From IMG/VR virus record IMGVR_UViG_3300046787_000206, positions 30,963-94,962 of that record: DNA of 64,000 nt; one strand, given 5' to 3'. The notes below the pieces were generated by a model. It was not told the DNA's origin and did no database searches. It saw nothing but the letters and a program-made list of their open reading frames with translations. This DNA is from a virus. Made by a program: the position numbers and the translations under genes. This document shows positions 56,582-63,263 of the stretch, in pieces; position 1 is the first letter of the stretch; the number at the start of each line of letters is the position of its first letter.

Positions 56582-58009
56582 CTACTTGACTGAGTATGCG
56601 CCAGTAGAGACGTTGAGTTCCTGAGCAATCTTGTCGAACTCAGCGTCAAAGCGCATCTTGAGAGCCTCACGCTCACCGTCAGACTTAGGGAACGCATTGA
56701 GTAGTGCGGTCACTGCGAACTCAAAGTTAAGGTTGGTAGCCTGAGCAATGAAGTTCTTAAGCAAGCGGGTAGACATAGGTACTGAGAACTGGTCGCTCAT
56801 CTCGCTAGCCTGACGGATACTGTTAGCGAACAACAGCAAGGTAGGTGACTTGATGAACTTGGATTCAATCTTGTCGTCATACTTGAACTCCAACTTGACG
56901 TTGAAGCGGTCTAGTAGGGCGTTGTCCTGACGAACTGTGCCTGTATAACCTAGACCTGTGTTCTGGTCAGCAATAAAGATACATTCTGGGTGAACCTTGA
57001 TGACCTCGTTGAGTGGCTCGATAAGCAACTCACGCTCTTGTAGCAGACGTAGGAACAACGAAGCAGACTTGGCGTTCATACGGGTCAACTCGTTGATAAG
57101 GATTACTGACGGCTGTTGAATGGCTGTTGCCAACTGTGAGTAAGTCCAGCGCATACTGTTACCTACACCAGTTGGAACGTAACGACCCTGAGTAATACTC
57201 TGGTCAATCTGCTGTGTACATTCGATAGTGACGAACGGCAGGTTGTGCTTAGCGGCATAGTTTCTAGCACTACTGGTCTTACCTGTGCCAGCGTCACCAG
57301 TGAGTAGCACGTTCAACTGTGACTTGTGAGCCCAAGCGTATACCTGTGACTCCGTAACGCCGTTCCACTCACGCTCATAGTATTCTTCTACATCAGGTGT
57401 GTGTAGCACCGCTTGTGTAGTAACTTCTGTGGCTGGTGGAGAGATTAGTGTAGTCATCTCCATAACATTCTCCTTTACTGGTTCTGTAGTAGTGATGGAC
57501 AAGCCCATCAACTTGTCACGCAACTCTTCTAGCGTCTCCATAACAGGTTCGTCTACTGGCTCTACTACGGTCTCTACTACAGGCTGTGGTGTTACCTGAA
57601 TAGACGGGCTAACTACTACTGGTGACATAGCCTTGGTGTATTTCATAAGGCTTGCTGGGCTAGTTACTGCGTCACTCAAGATGTCGGTGTATACCTGCCC
57701 TAGAGTGTTAGGTGCTAGGACATACGCTTCATCTTTTACCTGACGCACTAGTTTCTGCATCAAGGTAGTAGGTGTTAGAGGGAACTGTAGGTCTCGGTAG
57801 TCACTAGGCGTAATGGAGATAGCCTTAGGGACACCTACAATGAACTCGTCTAGTGCTACTGCGTCAGGTGCGGTCTCTGACCAAGCCCCTGAGACACCAC
57901 GACCACCACCTACACGATTGAACACTCGGACTGACTTATCCATAAGTGGAACTACTGCGGTCTGTCGAACTCCATAAGGAGACTGCGACTGGATTATAAC
58001 TGCGAACAT
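56582..58009 (-). CDS. MoxR/CobS-like AAA+ ATPase
   Basis: 475 residues from the ATG at 58009; a longer in-frame start at 58105 would run through the leader. N-terminal ~1-210 unrecognised with a Pro/Val/Glu-rich linker. AAA+: Walker A 'GDAGTGKTS' (238-246), Walker B-like 'VILINELTR' (302-310, Asn306 for the usual Asp), 'ECIFIADQNTGLGYTGTVRQ' (342-361) and 'DNALLDRFNV' (362-371). The 'T-G-L-G...Y-x-G-T...N-A-x-L-D-R-F' pattern is CobS/MoxR. Partner of the zincin-VWA protein next door. Confidence 0.85.
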   Translation of the reverse strand: MFAVIIQSQSPYGVRQTAVVPLMDKSVRVFNRVGGGRGVSGAWSETAPDAVALDEFIVGVPKAISITPSDYRDLQFPLTPTTLMQKLVRQVKDEAYVLAPNTLGQVYTDILSDAVTSPASLMKYTKAMSPVVVSPSIQVTPQPVVETVVEPVDEPVMETLEELRDKLMGLSITTTEPVKENVMEMTTLISPPATEVTTQAVLHTPDVEEYYEREWNGVTESQVYAWAHKSQLNVLLTGDAGTGKTSSARNYAAKHNLPFVTIECTQQIDQSITQGRYVPTGVGNSMRWTYSQLATAIQQPSVILINELTRMNAKSASLFLRLLQERELLIEPLNEVIKVHPECIFIADQNTGLGYTGTVRQDNALLDRFNVKLEFKYDDKIESKFIKSPTLLLFANSIRQASEMSDQFSVPMSTRLLKNFIAQATNLNFEFAVTALLNAFPKSDGEREALKMRFDAEFDKIAQELNVSTGAYSVK

Positions 58010-58025
58010 ACTATTACTCTCTTTC

Positions 58026-58217
58026 TTATAGGGTGTTGCTGGTTTTGTTTGTGTTGGCACGCTCTGCGAGGAACTCTCGTAGAACTTCAGCGTAGATAGC
58101 GGCAACTTCTACATCTTCTAGATTCACTAGGTCACCGTCAGTCTCCTGTGGTCTGCTATCTACAGGTGGTAGGTAGGGCTCCATTAGACTCTTGATGAGT
58201 TCAATTGGGTCTGTCAT
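58026..58217 (-). CDS. Small helical protein
   Basis: 63 residues. 'MTDPIELIKSLMEPYLPPVD' then 'VEVAAIYAEVLREFLAERAN'. The last codons run through the CAACACAAACAAA element. Not recognised. Confidence 0.55.
   Translation of the reverse strand: MTDPIELIKSLMEPYLPPVDSRPQETDGDLVNLEDVEVAAIYAEVLREFLAERANTNKTSNTL
58027..58056 (-). promoter_or_regulatory. CAACACAAACAAA + CCTATAAG leader/promoter element
   Basis: CAACACAAACAAA at 58044-58056, CCCTATAAG at about 58024-58032. Upstream of the MoxR-like gene (start 58009). Confidence 0.5.
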
Positions 58218-59020
58218 ACTGTCTCTCCTTCTAGTTGTGTTACTACATACTCAGGCTCATACTGCTTAGTGAGTAGTTCTACTCCAGCAATGGGGTCATA
58301 GCCTGAGAGGTCATTGGTTACTGCTTGCTGTGCGTCTTCTGCGCTACGAGCCTTAACAGTAAAGGTGGATACTAGTTTGACTTCGTATACTGTGTCGAAT
58401 GTCTTGCCAGGGCAATCGTCATACCAGTCATCAACATCATCAGTTTGCGAGCAATAGCAAGAGTCCACACGGTCAAGGTCTACATAGTCTTGGTGACTGC
58501 CTGGAATGTCCCACTCTTTAGTAGGGGTATAGACTCCGTTGTTATTCTTAGCCTCTGCGCCCCAGCCCTGCTCTTCTTCATAGGAGAAGTCAATGTCTAG
58601 AGTAGGGAACTGCTCACAGATAGCGTGGAACACTTCAATAGGAGCGCCCCAAGGACTGTCGAAGGTAACGCTTACAGACGCTCGGTTCTGGTCATCTCTA
58701 TAGATGTCTAGGTCAGCACTACCAGCATCCCACTTGACTCCCCAGTTAGAGCAGTTCCAGTTATACCAGTTGAACTCTGTATCACCTGTTCTGGTGAAGC
58801 CGCCTTTACCATCAGCCTTACTACCATTGGTCTCGTGATACTCGTCTCGGTGCTCTCTATCTAGAGTGATGAATGAGTGGTATGAGAACGACTTACCTGA
58901 CTCCCAGTCATCATCATTTAGAAACTCAGGCTTACTAGAGATGAGAGTAATAAATCGCTCCATCTCCTCTAGGTCGTTAGGTCCTGCTACCTGAACGCTG
59001 TTGTATACCCAGTTTGGCAT
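58214..59020 (-). CDS. Api92-like (DUF1281) ferredoxin-like protein
   Basis: 268 residues. 'MPNWVYNSVQVAGPNDLEEM' start, 'NCSNWGVKWDAGSADLDIYR' (~90-110), 'FDSPWGAPIEVFHAICEQFP' (~120-140), 'FSYEEEQGWGAEAKNNNGVY' (~145): all landmarks of the Api92-like/YubB ferredoxin family (MPNW..N.l...G...l..F....; W-G-x-K-W-d; F.t.W.pP; Y.E.g..F.G). C-terminal ~205-255 'TVYEVKLVSTFTVKARSAED' adds the same beta-beta-alpha layout as the small genes of this region. Family function unknown. Confidence 0.8.
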   Translation of the reverse strand: MPNWVYNSVQVAGPNDLEEMERFITLISSKPEFLNDDDWESGKSFSYHSFITLDREHRDEYHETNGSKADGKGGFTRTGDTEFNWYNWNCSNWGVKWDAGSADLDIYRDDQNRASVSVTFDSPWGAPIEVFHAICEQFPTLDIDFSYEEEQGWGAEAKNNNGVYTPTKEWDIPGSHQDYVDLDRVDSCYCSQTDDVDDWYDDCPGKTFDTVYEVKLVSTFTVKARSAEDAQQAVTNDLSGYDPIAGVELLTKQYEPEYVVTQLEGETV

Positions 59021-59142
59021 TACTTGCTCCTTCTAACTAATACTGCCTGCCATACAGACAGTTGAATGACTACTAGGCTAATGAGCCTGATGAGCCAAGT
59101 GTTTAGTGTGTGGTTATAGCGGTGTTTGTGTTGGTTGCTCAT
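59020..59142 (-). CDS. 40-residue membrane microprotein
   Basis: ATG at 59142, GGAGGAG ribosome site. 'MSNQHKHRYNHTLNTWLIRL' 'ISLVVIQLSVWQAVLVRRSK'; one hydrophobic helix. The early codons contain CAACACAAACA, as in the 53-residue membrane gene. TAATG overlap with the next gene. Confidence 0.6.
   Translation of the reverse strand: MSNQHKHRYNHTLNTWLIRLISLVVIQLSVWQAVLVRRSK
59123..59133 (-). repeat. CAACACAAACA element
   Basis: Inside the first codons of the 40-residue membrane protein gene; CTATAA follows. Confidence 0.5.
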
Positions 59143-59204
59143 AGCGTTGCTCCTCCATCTAGTTCTTACGAACTAATGCGCTCTCACTCATAGAGAGCAC
59201 ACTA

Positions 59205-59246
59205 GAAAATAAGAACGCCCCTGCTACACGTCTGTATAGCAGGGGC
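59205..59246 (-). terminator. Leftward terminator
   Basis: GCCCCTGCTA / TAGCAGGGGC, 10-bp stem; in the leftward direction it is followed by GTTCTTATTTT. A second smaller hairpin GCTCTC/GAGAGC lies at 59179-59198. Confidence 0.75.
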
Positions 59247-59257
59247 TTCTCTCTTAC

Positions 59258-59740
59258 TTATAGTGATGCGGTAATACGGTTGAACTCACTCACAGTGAAC
59301 TTAGTGCCTACTTCGATACAAGATAGCCACTCAATAGAGTTCTTTAGGTCGTGAATAACCTGGTCTACTGACTGCGTGCGCCCCTGACGGTCATACATAC
59401 GAGGGAACTCTACATACTTACGCTCTGGGTAAGTGTATAGGGTGTCCCAGTCAGGCTCGTTGTTCAAGACATCACTAGGTAGACGGAACTCTACTGTAGT
59501 GTCTCCACGATAGTTCTTACCCAGAGATAGGCTCTCTAGGTTGGCAGGCTTACGAAGATACTGCTTGATAGACCCTACTGCCCACTTGTGATACTCCTTC
59601 TTACGAGTCTCACGAATAGAGTCAGTCTCCTTACGGTAGTCCTCGTCATACTGCTTCTGCTCTGCCTGTAGTTTCTCTAGTAGAGCGATTTTTGCCTTAG
59701 CCTTGGCTATAACTGCTGGAAGGTTCATTTCGATTGCCAT
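59258..59740 (-). CDS. Unknown protein, coiled-coil N-terminus
   Basis: 160 residues. ~8-50 helix 'AKAKIALLEKLQAEQKQYDE' then alpha-beta with 'VEFPRMYDRQGRTQSVDQVI'. Not recognised. Upstream of a terminator. Confidence 0.65.
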   Translation of the reverse strand: MAIEMNLPAVIAKAKAKIALLEKLQAEQKQYDEDYRKETDSIRETRKKEYHKWAVGSIKQYLRKPANLESLSLGKNYRGDTTVEFRLPSDVLNNEPDWDTLYTYPERKYVEFPRMYDRQGRTQSVDQVIHDLKNSIEWLSCIEVGTKFTVSEFNRITASL

Positions 59741-59768
59741 TGTGTATCTCCTTAGTTGTTGTTTGGTG

Positions 59769-60059
59769 TTACTTGGTTACTTTTAGCCCACGGCGGGCAA
59801 TGCCAGTGTGAATACTTGTGGTCACACTGAACTTCTTGTCTGTTACCCAGATGTTTCTAGAGGTAACTACATCATTGTTCTCGTCATAGTCCTGTGTATA
59901 GGTGACTGTGGCGATAGGTTCGGCGTATGACATAACTACATACTGCCTAACGCTGTCTATAACGGTGTTATAGCCTCTTAGAGAGCCTGTAGAGAGGATA
60001 AAGTCTTGCTCATTAGCCACACGCTCTACAGCGTCTTTACGGTTTACTTTGATGCTCAT
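59769..60059 (-). CDS. Small beta-rich protein
   Basis: 96 residues. 'MSIKVNRKDAVERVANEQDF' then 'VVMSYAEPIATVTYTQDYDE'. Not recognised. Preceded by the repeated leader element. Confidence 0.6.
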   Translation of the reverse strand: MSIKVNRKDAVERVANEQDFILSTGSLRGYNTVIDSVRQYVVMSYAEPIATVTYTQDYDENNDVVTSRNIWVTDKKFSVTTSIHTGIARRGLKVTK

Positions 60060-60069
60060 TGTTTTGCTC

Positions 60070-60090
60070 CTTATAGGTTTGTTTGTGTTG
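60070..60090 (-). promoter_or_regulatory. CAACACAAACAAA + CCTATAAG leader/promoter element
   Basis: CAACACAAACAAACC (60076-60090) then TATAAGGAGCAAAACA and the ATG at 60059. The element begins just after the preceding stop (TAG). Confidence 0.55.
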
Positions 60091-60092
60091 GG

Positions 60093-60443
60093 CTAGCCGT
60101 AGATTACTTCACCGAAGCACGCTACTTGAATGATTACGTCATAGACTTCGCTATCCATACGGTGTGCGTCTTCGTAGTTCATAAGGTCTAGGGCGATAGC
60201 GTCTACTATGTCTGACCTAATGGCTACTTCTCTATCTAATAGAGACTGGATAGCCTTAGTAATGTCTGAGTAGTGAACTACATAGACCTTTCCATCTTCT
60301 CCATCAGTGATGGTATATGTCTGTGCGTCTTCGTCTACTACGGCTTTAGTTGCCCAGTAGTGGATACCATAGCCAGCCCCCTCAATGATGTCTTCAATCA
60401 TCTCGTGGGTTACTTCTACGTTCATACGGACTACATAAGTCAT
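60093..60443 (-). CDS. Unknown acidic protein
   Basis: 116 residues. 'MTYVVRMNVEVTHEMIEDII' 'EGAGYGIHYWATKAVVDEDA'. First half alpha-beta. Not recognised; conserved-looking 'GAGYGIHYWA'. Confidence 0.65.
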   Translation of the reverse strand: MTYVVRMNVEVTHEMIEDIIEGAGYGIHYWATKAVVDEDAQTYTITDGEDGKVYVVHYSDITKAIQSLLDREVAIRSDIVDAIALDLMNYEDAHRMDSEVYDVIIQVACFGEVIYG

Positions 60444-60550
60444 TAGTTACTCTTTCCTGTTACTTCTAGGCAGACGACACAGATTTGGTATAGGTCGCCA
60501 AGTTCTAGGTCGTCTACTGGGTCAATGAATGTGTGAATGTGCTTAGGCAT
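60443..60550 (-). CDS. 35-residue microprotein with CVVC
   Basis: ATG at 60550, overlapping the previous gene. 'MPKHIHTFIDPVDDLELGDL' 'YQICVVCLEVTGKSN'. Not recognised. Confidence 0.5.
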   Translation of the reverse strand: MPKHIHTFIDPVDDLELGDLYQICVVCLEVTGKSN

Positions 60551-60755
60551 ACATAACCTTCATCTCGTAGTCATAGGCATAACGCTCTGCGTCACTCCAA
60601 GCCATCTCTCCATAGAACAACTTGGTCTTCTTATCACTGGTTACTACCTTGAAATAGTCATCATCAAAGACTGCTGTGCCTACATAGATGCTGTAGTCAT
60701 TCGTCTCGTCTTGTAGTTCCCACTCTTTTACTAGGGCTACGCTCGGCTTGCTCAT
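60543..60755 (-). CDS. Small unknown protein
   Basis: 70 residues. 'MSKPSVALVKEWELQDETND' 'YSIYVGTAVFDDDYFKVVTS' then 'WSDAERYAYDYEMK'. Beta-rich. Not recognised. Confidence 0.6.
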   Translation of the reverse strand: MSKPSVALVKEWELQDETNDYSIYVGTAVFDDDYFKVVTSDKKTKLFYGEMAWSDAERYAYDYEMKVMYA

Positions 60756-60886
60756 TACTTGCTCTCCTTCTTGAATAGGGCTACGGCTTCACGCTTGGTG
60801 TAGCCATAGTATTGCTTAGTTACTAAGTAGCCGTTCACTACGTCACTAATGACATAGGCACCGCTATAGTTCTTCTCTATGCTCAC
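60755..60886 (-). CDS. 43-residue microprotein
   Basis: GTG at 60886, overlapping the previous TGA. 'MSIEKNYSGAYVISDVVNGY' 'LVTKQYYGYTKREAVALFKK'. Not recognised; again beta-beta-helix. Confidence 0.55.
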   Translation of the reverse strand: MSIEKNYSGAYVISDVVNGYLVTKQYYGYTKREAVALFKKESK

Positions 60887-61068
60887 TTGTTCATCTCCTT
60901 TACATAGGCTAGACGGCGTAGTGCCTGCTCTAGTTCATACCTGACTCCTGTTACAGCCTCGTCTAACTGTGCCGTAGGGTGCCCAGCCATAGTTCTTAGG
61001 CTTAGATACTGGGATAACTTACGCTGTAACCCTGCTATCTGTGCTTTGACTTCATCTTCTTTATACAT
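60883..61068 (-). CDS. Small helical protein
   Basis: 61 residues. 'MYKEDEVKAQIAGLQRKLSQ' 'YLSLRTMAGHPTAQLDEAVT'. Coiled-coil-like. Not recognised. Confidence 0.6.
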   Translation of the reverse strand: MYKEDEVKAQIAGLQRKLSQYLSLRTMAGHPTAQLDEAVTGVRYELEQALRRLAYVKEMNK

Positions 61069-61087
61069 AACAGCCTCCTTAGGCTAT

Positions 61088-61118
61088 ACATAAAACGCCC
61101 CTGCCGAGTGGCAGAGGC
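61088..61118 (-). terminator. Leftward terminator with neighbouring G-runs
   Basis: GCCCCTGCC / GGCAGAGGC, 9-bp stem with one wobble pair, GAGT loop; leftward it is followed by GTTTTATG. Two G7 runs flank a further hairpin at 61121-61157. Confidence 0.65.
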
Positions 61119-61154
61119 TATGGGGGGGTCTAAGGGGGGGCTACGCCCTCCCCT

Positions 61155-61232
61155 TTAGAAGAAAAGACCTGTGATGGTCTTTAGAAGAGAGAGAAGAATA
61201 ACTATAGAGAAGAAACACATAGATAGATACAT
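61155..61232 (-). CDS. 25-residue membrane microprotein
   Basis: ATG at 61232, GGGAGAGAG ribosome site. 'MYLSMCFFSIVILLSLLKTI' 'TGLFF': one hydrophobic helix. A terminator-like hairpin overlaps its 3' end. Confidence 0.5.
   Translation of the reverse strand: MYLSMCFFSIVILLSLLKTITGLFF
61158..61182 (-). terminator. Leftward hairpin terminator inside microORF end
   Basis: AAAGACC / GGTCTTT, 7-bp stem, 6-nt loop; leftward tail TTCTTC. Confidence 0.55.
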
Positions 61233-61253
61233 ACTCTCTCCCTTGGCTTGTGT

Positions 61254-61288
61254 GACTTATAGGTGCCGTTTGTTTGTGTCGGTCACCT
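61254..61288 (-). promoter_or_regulatory. Variant CGACACAAACAAA element in an imperfect palindrome
   Basis: CGACACAAACAAA (61269-61281) with CACCTATAAG after it. TATAGGTGACCG and CGGCACCTATA pair imperfectly around it. Upstream of the 25-residue membrane gene. Confidence 0.5.
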
Positions 61289-61310
61289 ATAGCCCAAGAA
61301 CTTCTAGGTC

Positions 61311-61520
61311 CTCCTTTAGGACTTGCTCTTGGTCTTTGTGTGGGTGTCTTCTAGAGGAGAGTTAGCCCACTCTTCAAACTTCTTACTGGCTTCCTCATAG
61401 CATTCAGGACAAGAAGGAACATACCTGTGAATGTCCTTTACCTCTATAGAGCAGGCTTGGTTACACTCGATACATACGTATTGAAACATCTTGACCTCCT
61501 TTAGGTCTTGCTCTTGGTCT
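61311..61520 (-). repeat. 25-bp direct repeat pair (61311-61335 and 61496-61520)
   Basis: CTCCTTTAGG(A/T)CTTGCTCTTGG on the + strand, 24/25 identical over 25 bp, 185 bp apart. On the leftward strand each copy reads as the end of a gene ('TKSKS' / 'TKSKT' stop) followed by AAAGGAGG. The upstream copy is probably the remnant of a deleted or duplicated gene. Confidence 0.65.
61316..61489 (-). CDS. 57-residue zinc-binding protein
   Basis: ATG at 61489 with AAGGAGG at ideal spacing. 'MFQYVCIECNQACSIEVKDI' then 'CPECYEEASKKFEEW': C-x2-C ... C-x2-C zinc site plus C13. Helical C-terminus. Not recognised. Confidence 0.65.
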   Translation of the reverse strand: MFQYVCIECNQACSIEVKDIHRYVPSCPECYEEASKKFEEWANSPLEDTHTKTKSKS

Positions 61521-61529
61521 CTCCAAGAA

Positions 61530-61566
61530 GCAGAAAACCCTACCAGCAGGGGATACTGATAGGGCT
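61530..61566 (-). terminator. Leftward terminator
   Basis: CCCTACCAG / CTGATAGGG (one wobble pair), 9-bp stem; leftward tail TTTT. Follows the 61659-62096 gene. Confidence 0.7.
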
Positions 61567-61588
61567 TCCTATTACTTGGTATTAGTGA

Positions 61589-61634
61589 AGGGGGGGTCTG
61601 TTTGACCTGGTCTTACCAGCCATTGACCCCCCCT
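61589..61634. other. G7/C7 palindrome with nested hairpin
   Basis: AGGGGGGGTC / GACCCCCCCT, 10-bp arms, with inner CTGG/CCAG. Near the stop of the 61659-62096 gene. Possible transcription pause or regulatory structure. Confidence 0.6.
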
Positions 61635-61658
61635 ATCACTTTGGCAGTAGCCTAACTA

Positions 61659-62096
61659 CTAGCCAAGTAGGGCACGAAGGTCTTTAGTTGCTAGTGAGAA
61701 CTTCTCACCGTTAGCAACTTTGCCCTTCTGAATCTTGCGGAGAACATCCCACGCTTCGCCCTGCTCTGCCAATAGGGCAGGGGTCTCTTCGATAGCCCAA
61801 ACAGTGCCAGTCTTCTCGTTGACGCCAGCCTTAGCCTTAGTGGCTAGGGTGTTAAGGGCTACCATAGCAACCTTGCTAAGGGTCATTAGAGAGCCGTCGG
61901 CAAACTCGAAGTGGGTCTGCTTAGAGTAGGCAATGGCTTCGGCGTTCTGAGCCTTAGCAAAAGACGCCTTGGCTTCGGCTCGCTCGGCTATAACTTGGAA
62001 CGAGATGTTACGGGTCTGCTCATCCTGAGACTTGCTTAGAGTCTTGACGGTAGCGTCATCTAGAGATGAGACGATTTCAATGGTCAATAGAGACAT
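61659..62096 (-). CDS. Unknown Ala-rich protein, first of leftward region
   Basis: 145 residues. 'MSLLTIEIVSSLDDATVKTL' then helices 'AEAKASFAKAQNAEAIAYSK' and 'MTLSKVAMVALNTLATKAKA'. No family recognised. No strong ribosome site (AGG 7 nt before ATG). Upstream is the structured region, which presumably holds the leftward promoter. Confidence 0.65.
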   Translation of the reverse strand: MSLLTIEIVSSLDDATVKTLSKSQDEQTRNISFQVIAERAEAKASFAKAQNAEAIAYSKQTHFEFADGSLMTLSKVAMVALNTLATKAKAGVNEKTGTVWAIEETPALLAEQGEAWDVLRKIQKGKVANGEKFSLATKDLRALLG

Positions 62097-62633
62097 TATG
62101 TAACCTAACTGTTAGTGAACGAATGGGGTTATGGAGTCATAGCCCCTAACCCGCCACCCTAGGGGGATAGGGTGACGAGATAGCGGTTATGGTTACTAGG
62201 GGGGCAGGGATAGCACGGGTTAGGTGATAGCAAGTTAGGCGAACCTAAGCCCTGCCCCCTAGCAACGGTATAGACACGGCGTTAGCCGTGAATAGGTCAC
62301 TAAGTCATAGGGTTGCCTAGCACAGTCATTAGCGGAATGGTCACGCTAGAGGTCATCAGGGCATAGGTTGCCCGAACGCCTATCGGCTAGGGGGGTCAAG
62401 CCAGTGGACAACAACTAACTACTGCCTAGTTGCTCTCAATCACTCGGTGTTGATTAGTTGAACACTAACAGACCCCTAATCTGATAAGTGACTACCCCTG
62501 CCATAGGGCATCAACCGCAATGGTGACGGGGAAGTGGCCAGGTGAGAAACACGGTTGGGGCCTATCAAGTCAAGGCAGTAGCCTAAACAGGGGTAGTCAA
62601 GATGGCTAAGAGGGCTGTGATAGCATAAGTGAC
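62097..62633. other. 537-bp gene-free divergent region rich in inverted repeats
   Basis: No convincing ORF on either strand. Inverted repeats: 62125-62146 (9 bp arms, one wobble), 62155-62174 (CACCCTA/TAGGGTG), 62196-62262 (CTAGGGGGGCAGGG with CCCTGCCCCCTAG plus an inner TTAGGT/ACCTAA), 62275-62290 (CACGGC/GCCGTG), 62412-62432 (CAACTA/TAGTTG), 62489-62599 (TGACTACCCCTG/CAGGGGTAGTCA enclosing 87 bp). May be divergent promoters and operators, a structured RNA, or a replication or packaging site. No tRNA seen. Confidence 0.65.
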
Positions 62634-62828
62634 ATGAATGAACTATTTACTGCCGCCACTGGCTATAAAGCAGACCCGCTCCACTTCGCTATGCTCGACT
62701 TGTACGTACGAGCGGGTGCCGAGGGAGACATCCTCGAACAGATTGCTGACATGAGCACGTTCTACCCTGAGCCAGACTTGGCCGAGGTGGGCTTTGTTGT
62801 CGTCTGGGACGCCATGCTGAAGGGCTAA
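62634..62828 (+). CDS. Small unknown protein
   Basis: 64 residues. 'MNELFTAATGYKADPLHFAM' 'LDLYVRAGAEGDILEQIADM'. Acidic and helical. No ribosome site; TAGCAT ends 7 nt before the ATG, which would suit a leaderless mRNA. Not recognised. Confidence 0.6.
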   Translation: MNELFTAATGYKADPLHFAMLDLYVRAGAEGDILEQIADMSTFYPEPDLAEVGFVVVWDAMLKG

Positions 62829-62866
62829 GTGTCGCTTTTCCCCAAGGAACAAACACCCGTTTTCGT

Positions 62867-62919
62867 GCGTACGGACGAATTGCTTACACTACAGGGCCCC
62901 CTGTATACAATTCGTACGC
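62867..62919. promoter_or_regulatory. Nested palindromes upstream of small gene
   Basis: ACGAATTG / CAATTCGT arms (62875-62882, 62908-62915) with TACAGG/CCTGTA inside (62890-62905) and GCGT/ACGC further out. Operator-like. Confidence 0.55.
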
Positions 62920-62990
62920 CTTTTCGTGAGTACTGACTAATTTTTCAAAGTTAGCCCTAAAACGCCCCAGCTCCCTGCCATACTATCTTC

Positions 62991-63239
62991 ATGAGTAAAT
63001 TTACTAAGAGCCTCAAGACCAGTGTCACCAACGGAGCTTTGGGTACAGCTGCAGTCACCACGGCCATGACCCCAGACCACGGGAACCCTTTGGTCAATCT
63101 TGCCGTAGGTGCAGTCGCTGGAGGTGTCGTCGCAGGGGTTCACAAGTTCATCAACTACGACTCATCGAAGCCTGCGACCAAGTCAATGTTCCAGGAAGAG
63201 CCAAAAGGCAACCGAAATCTAGGCAAGCAGTTCAAGTAA
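62991..63239 (+). CDS. Small Gly/Ala-rich protein with hydrophobic centre
   Basis: 82 residues. 'MSKFTKSLKTSVTNGALGTA' 'AVTTAMTPDHGNPLVNLAVG' 'AVAGGVVAGVHKFINYDSSK'. One possible membrane helix (~35-52), charged C-terminus. A TACTAT box is 4 nt before the ATG and there is no ribosome site. Not recognised. Confidence 0.65.
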   Translation: MSKFTKSLKTSVTNGALGTAAVTTAMTPDHGNPLVNLAVGAVAGGVVAGVHKFINYDSSKPATKSMFQEEPKGNRNLGKQFK

Positions 63240-63263
63240 GCCAAATCAGCTGTTTTTAACGAA

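Noticed and set aside
58010-58105. 32-residue N-terminal extension of the MoxR-like protein
   Set aside because: It runs through the repeated leader element and lacks a ribosome site; the ATG at 58009 is preferred.
62097-62633. tRNA genes in the structured divergent region
   Set aside because: No T-loop consensus (GGTTCRANNCC-like) with matching acceptor stem could be found; the hairpins are too long or wrongly spaced.
62643-62852. 69-residue ORF on the minus strand opposite the 62634-62828 gene
   Set aside because: Complete overlap with a better + strand ORF; no ribosome site or recognisable sequence.
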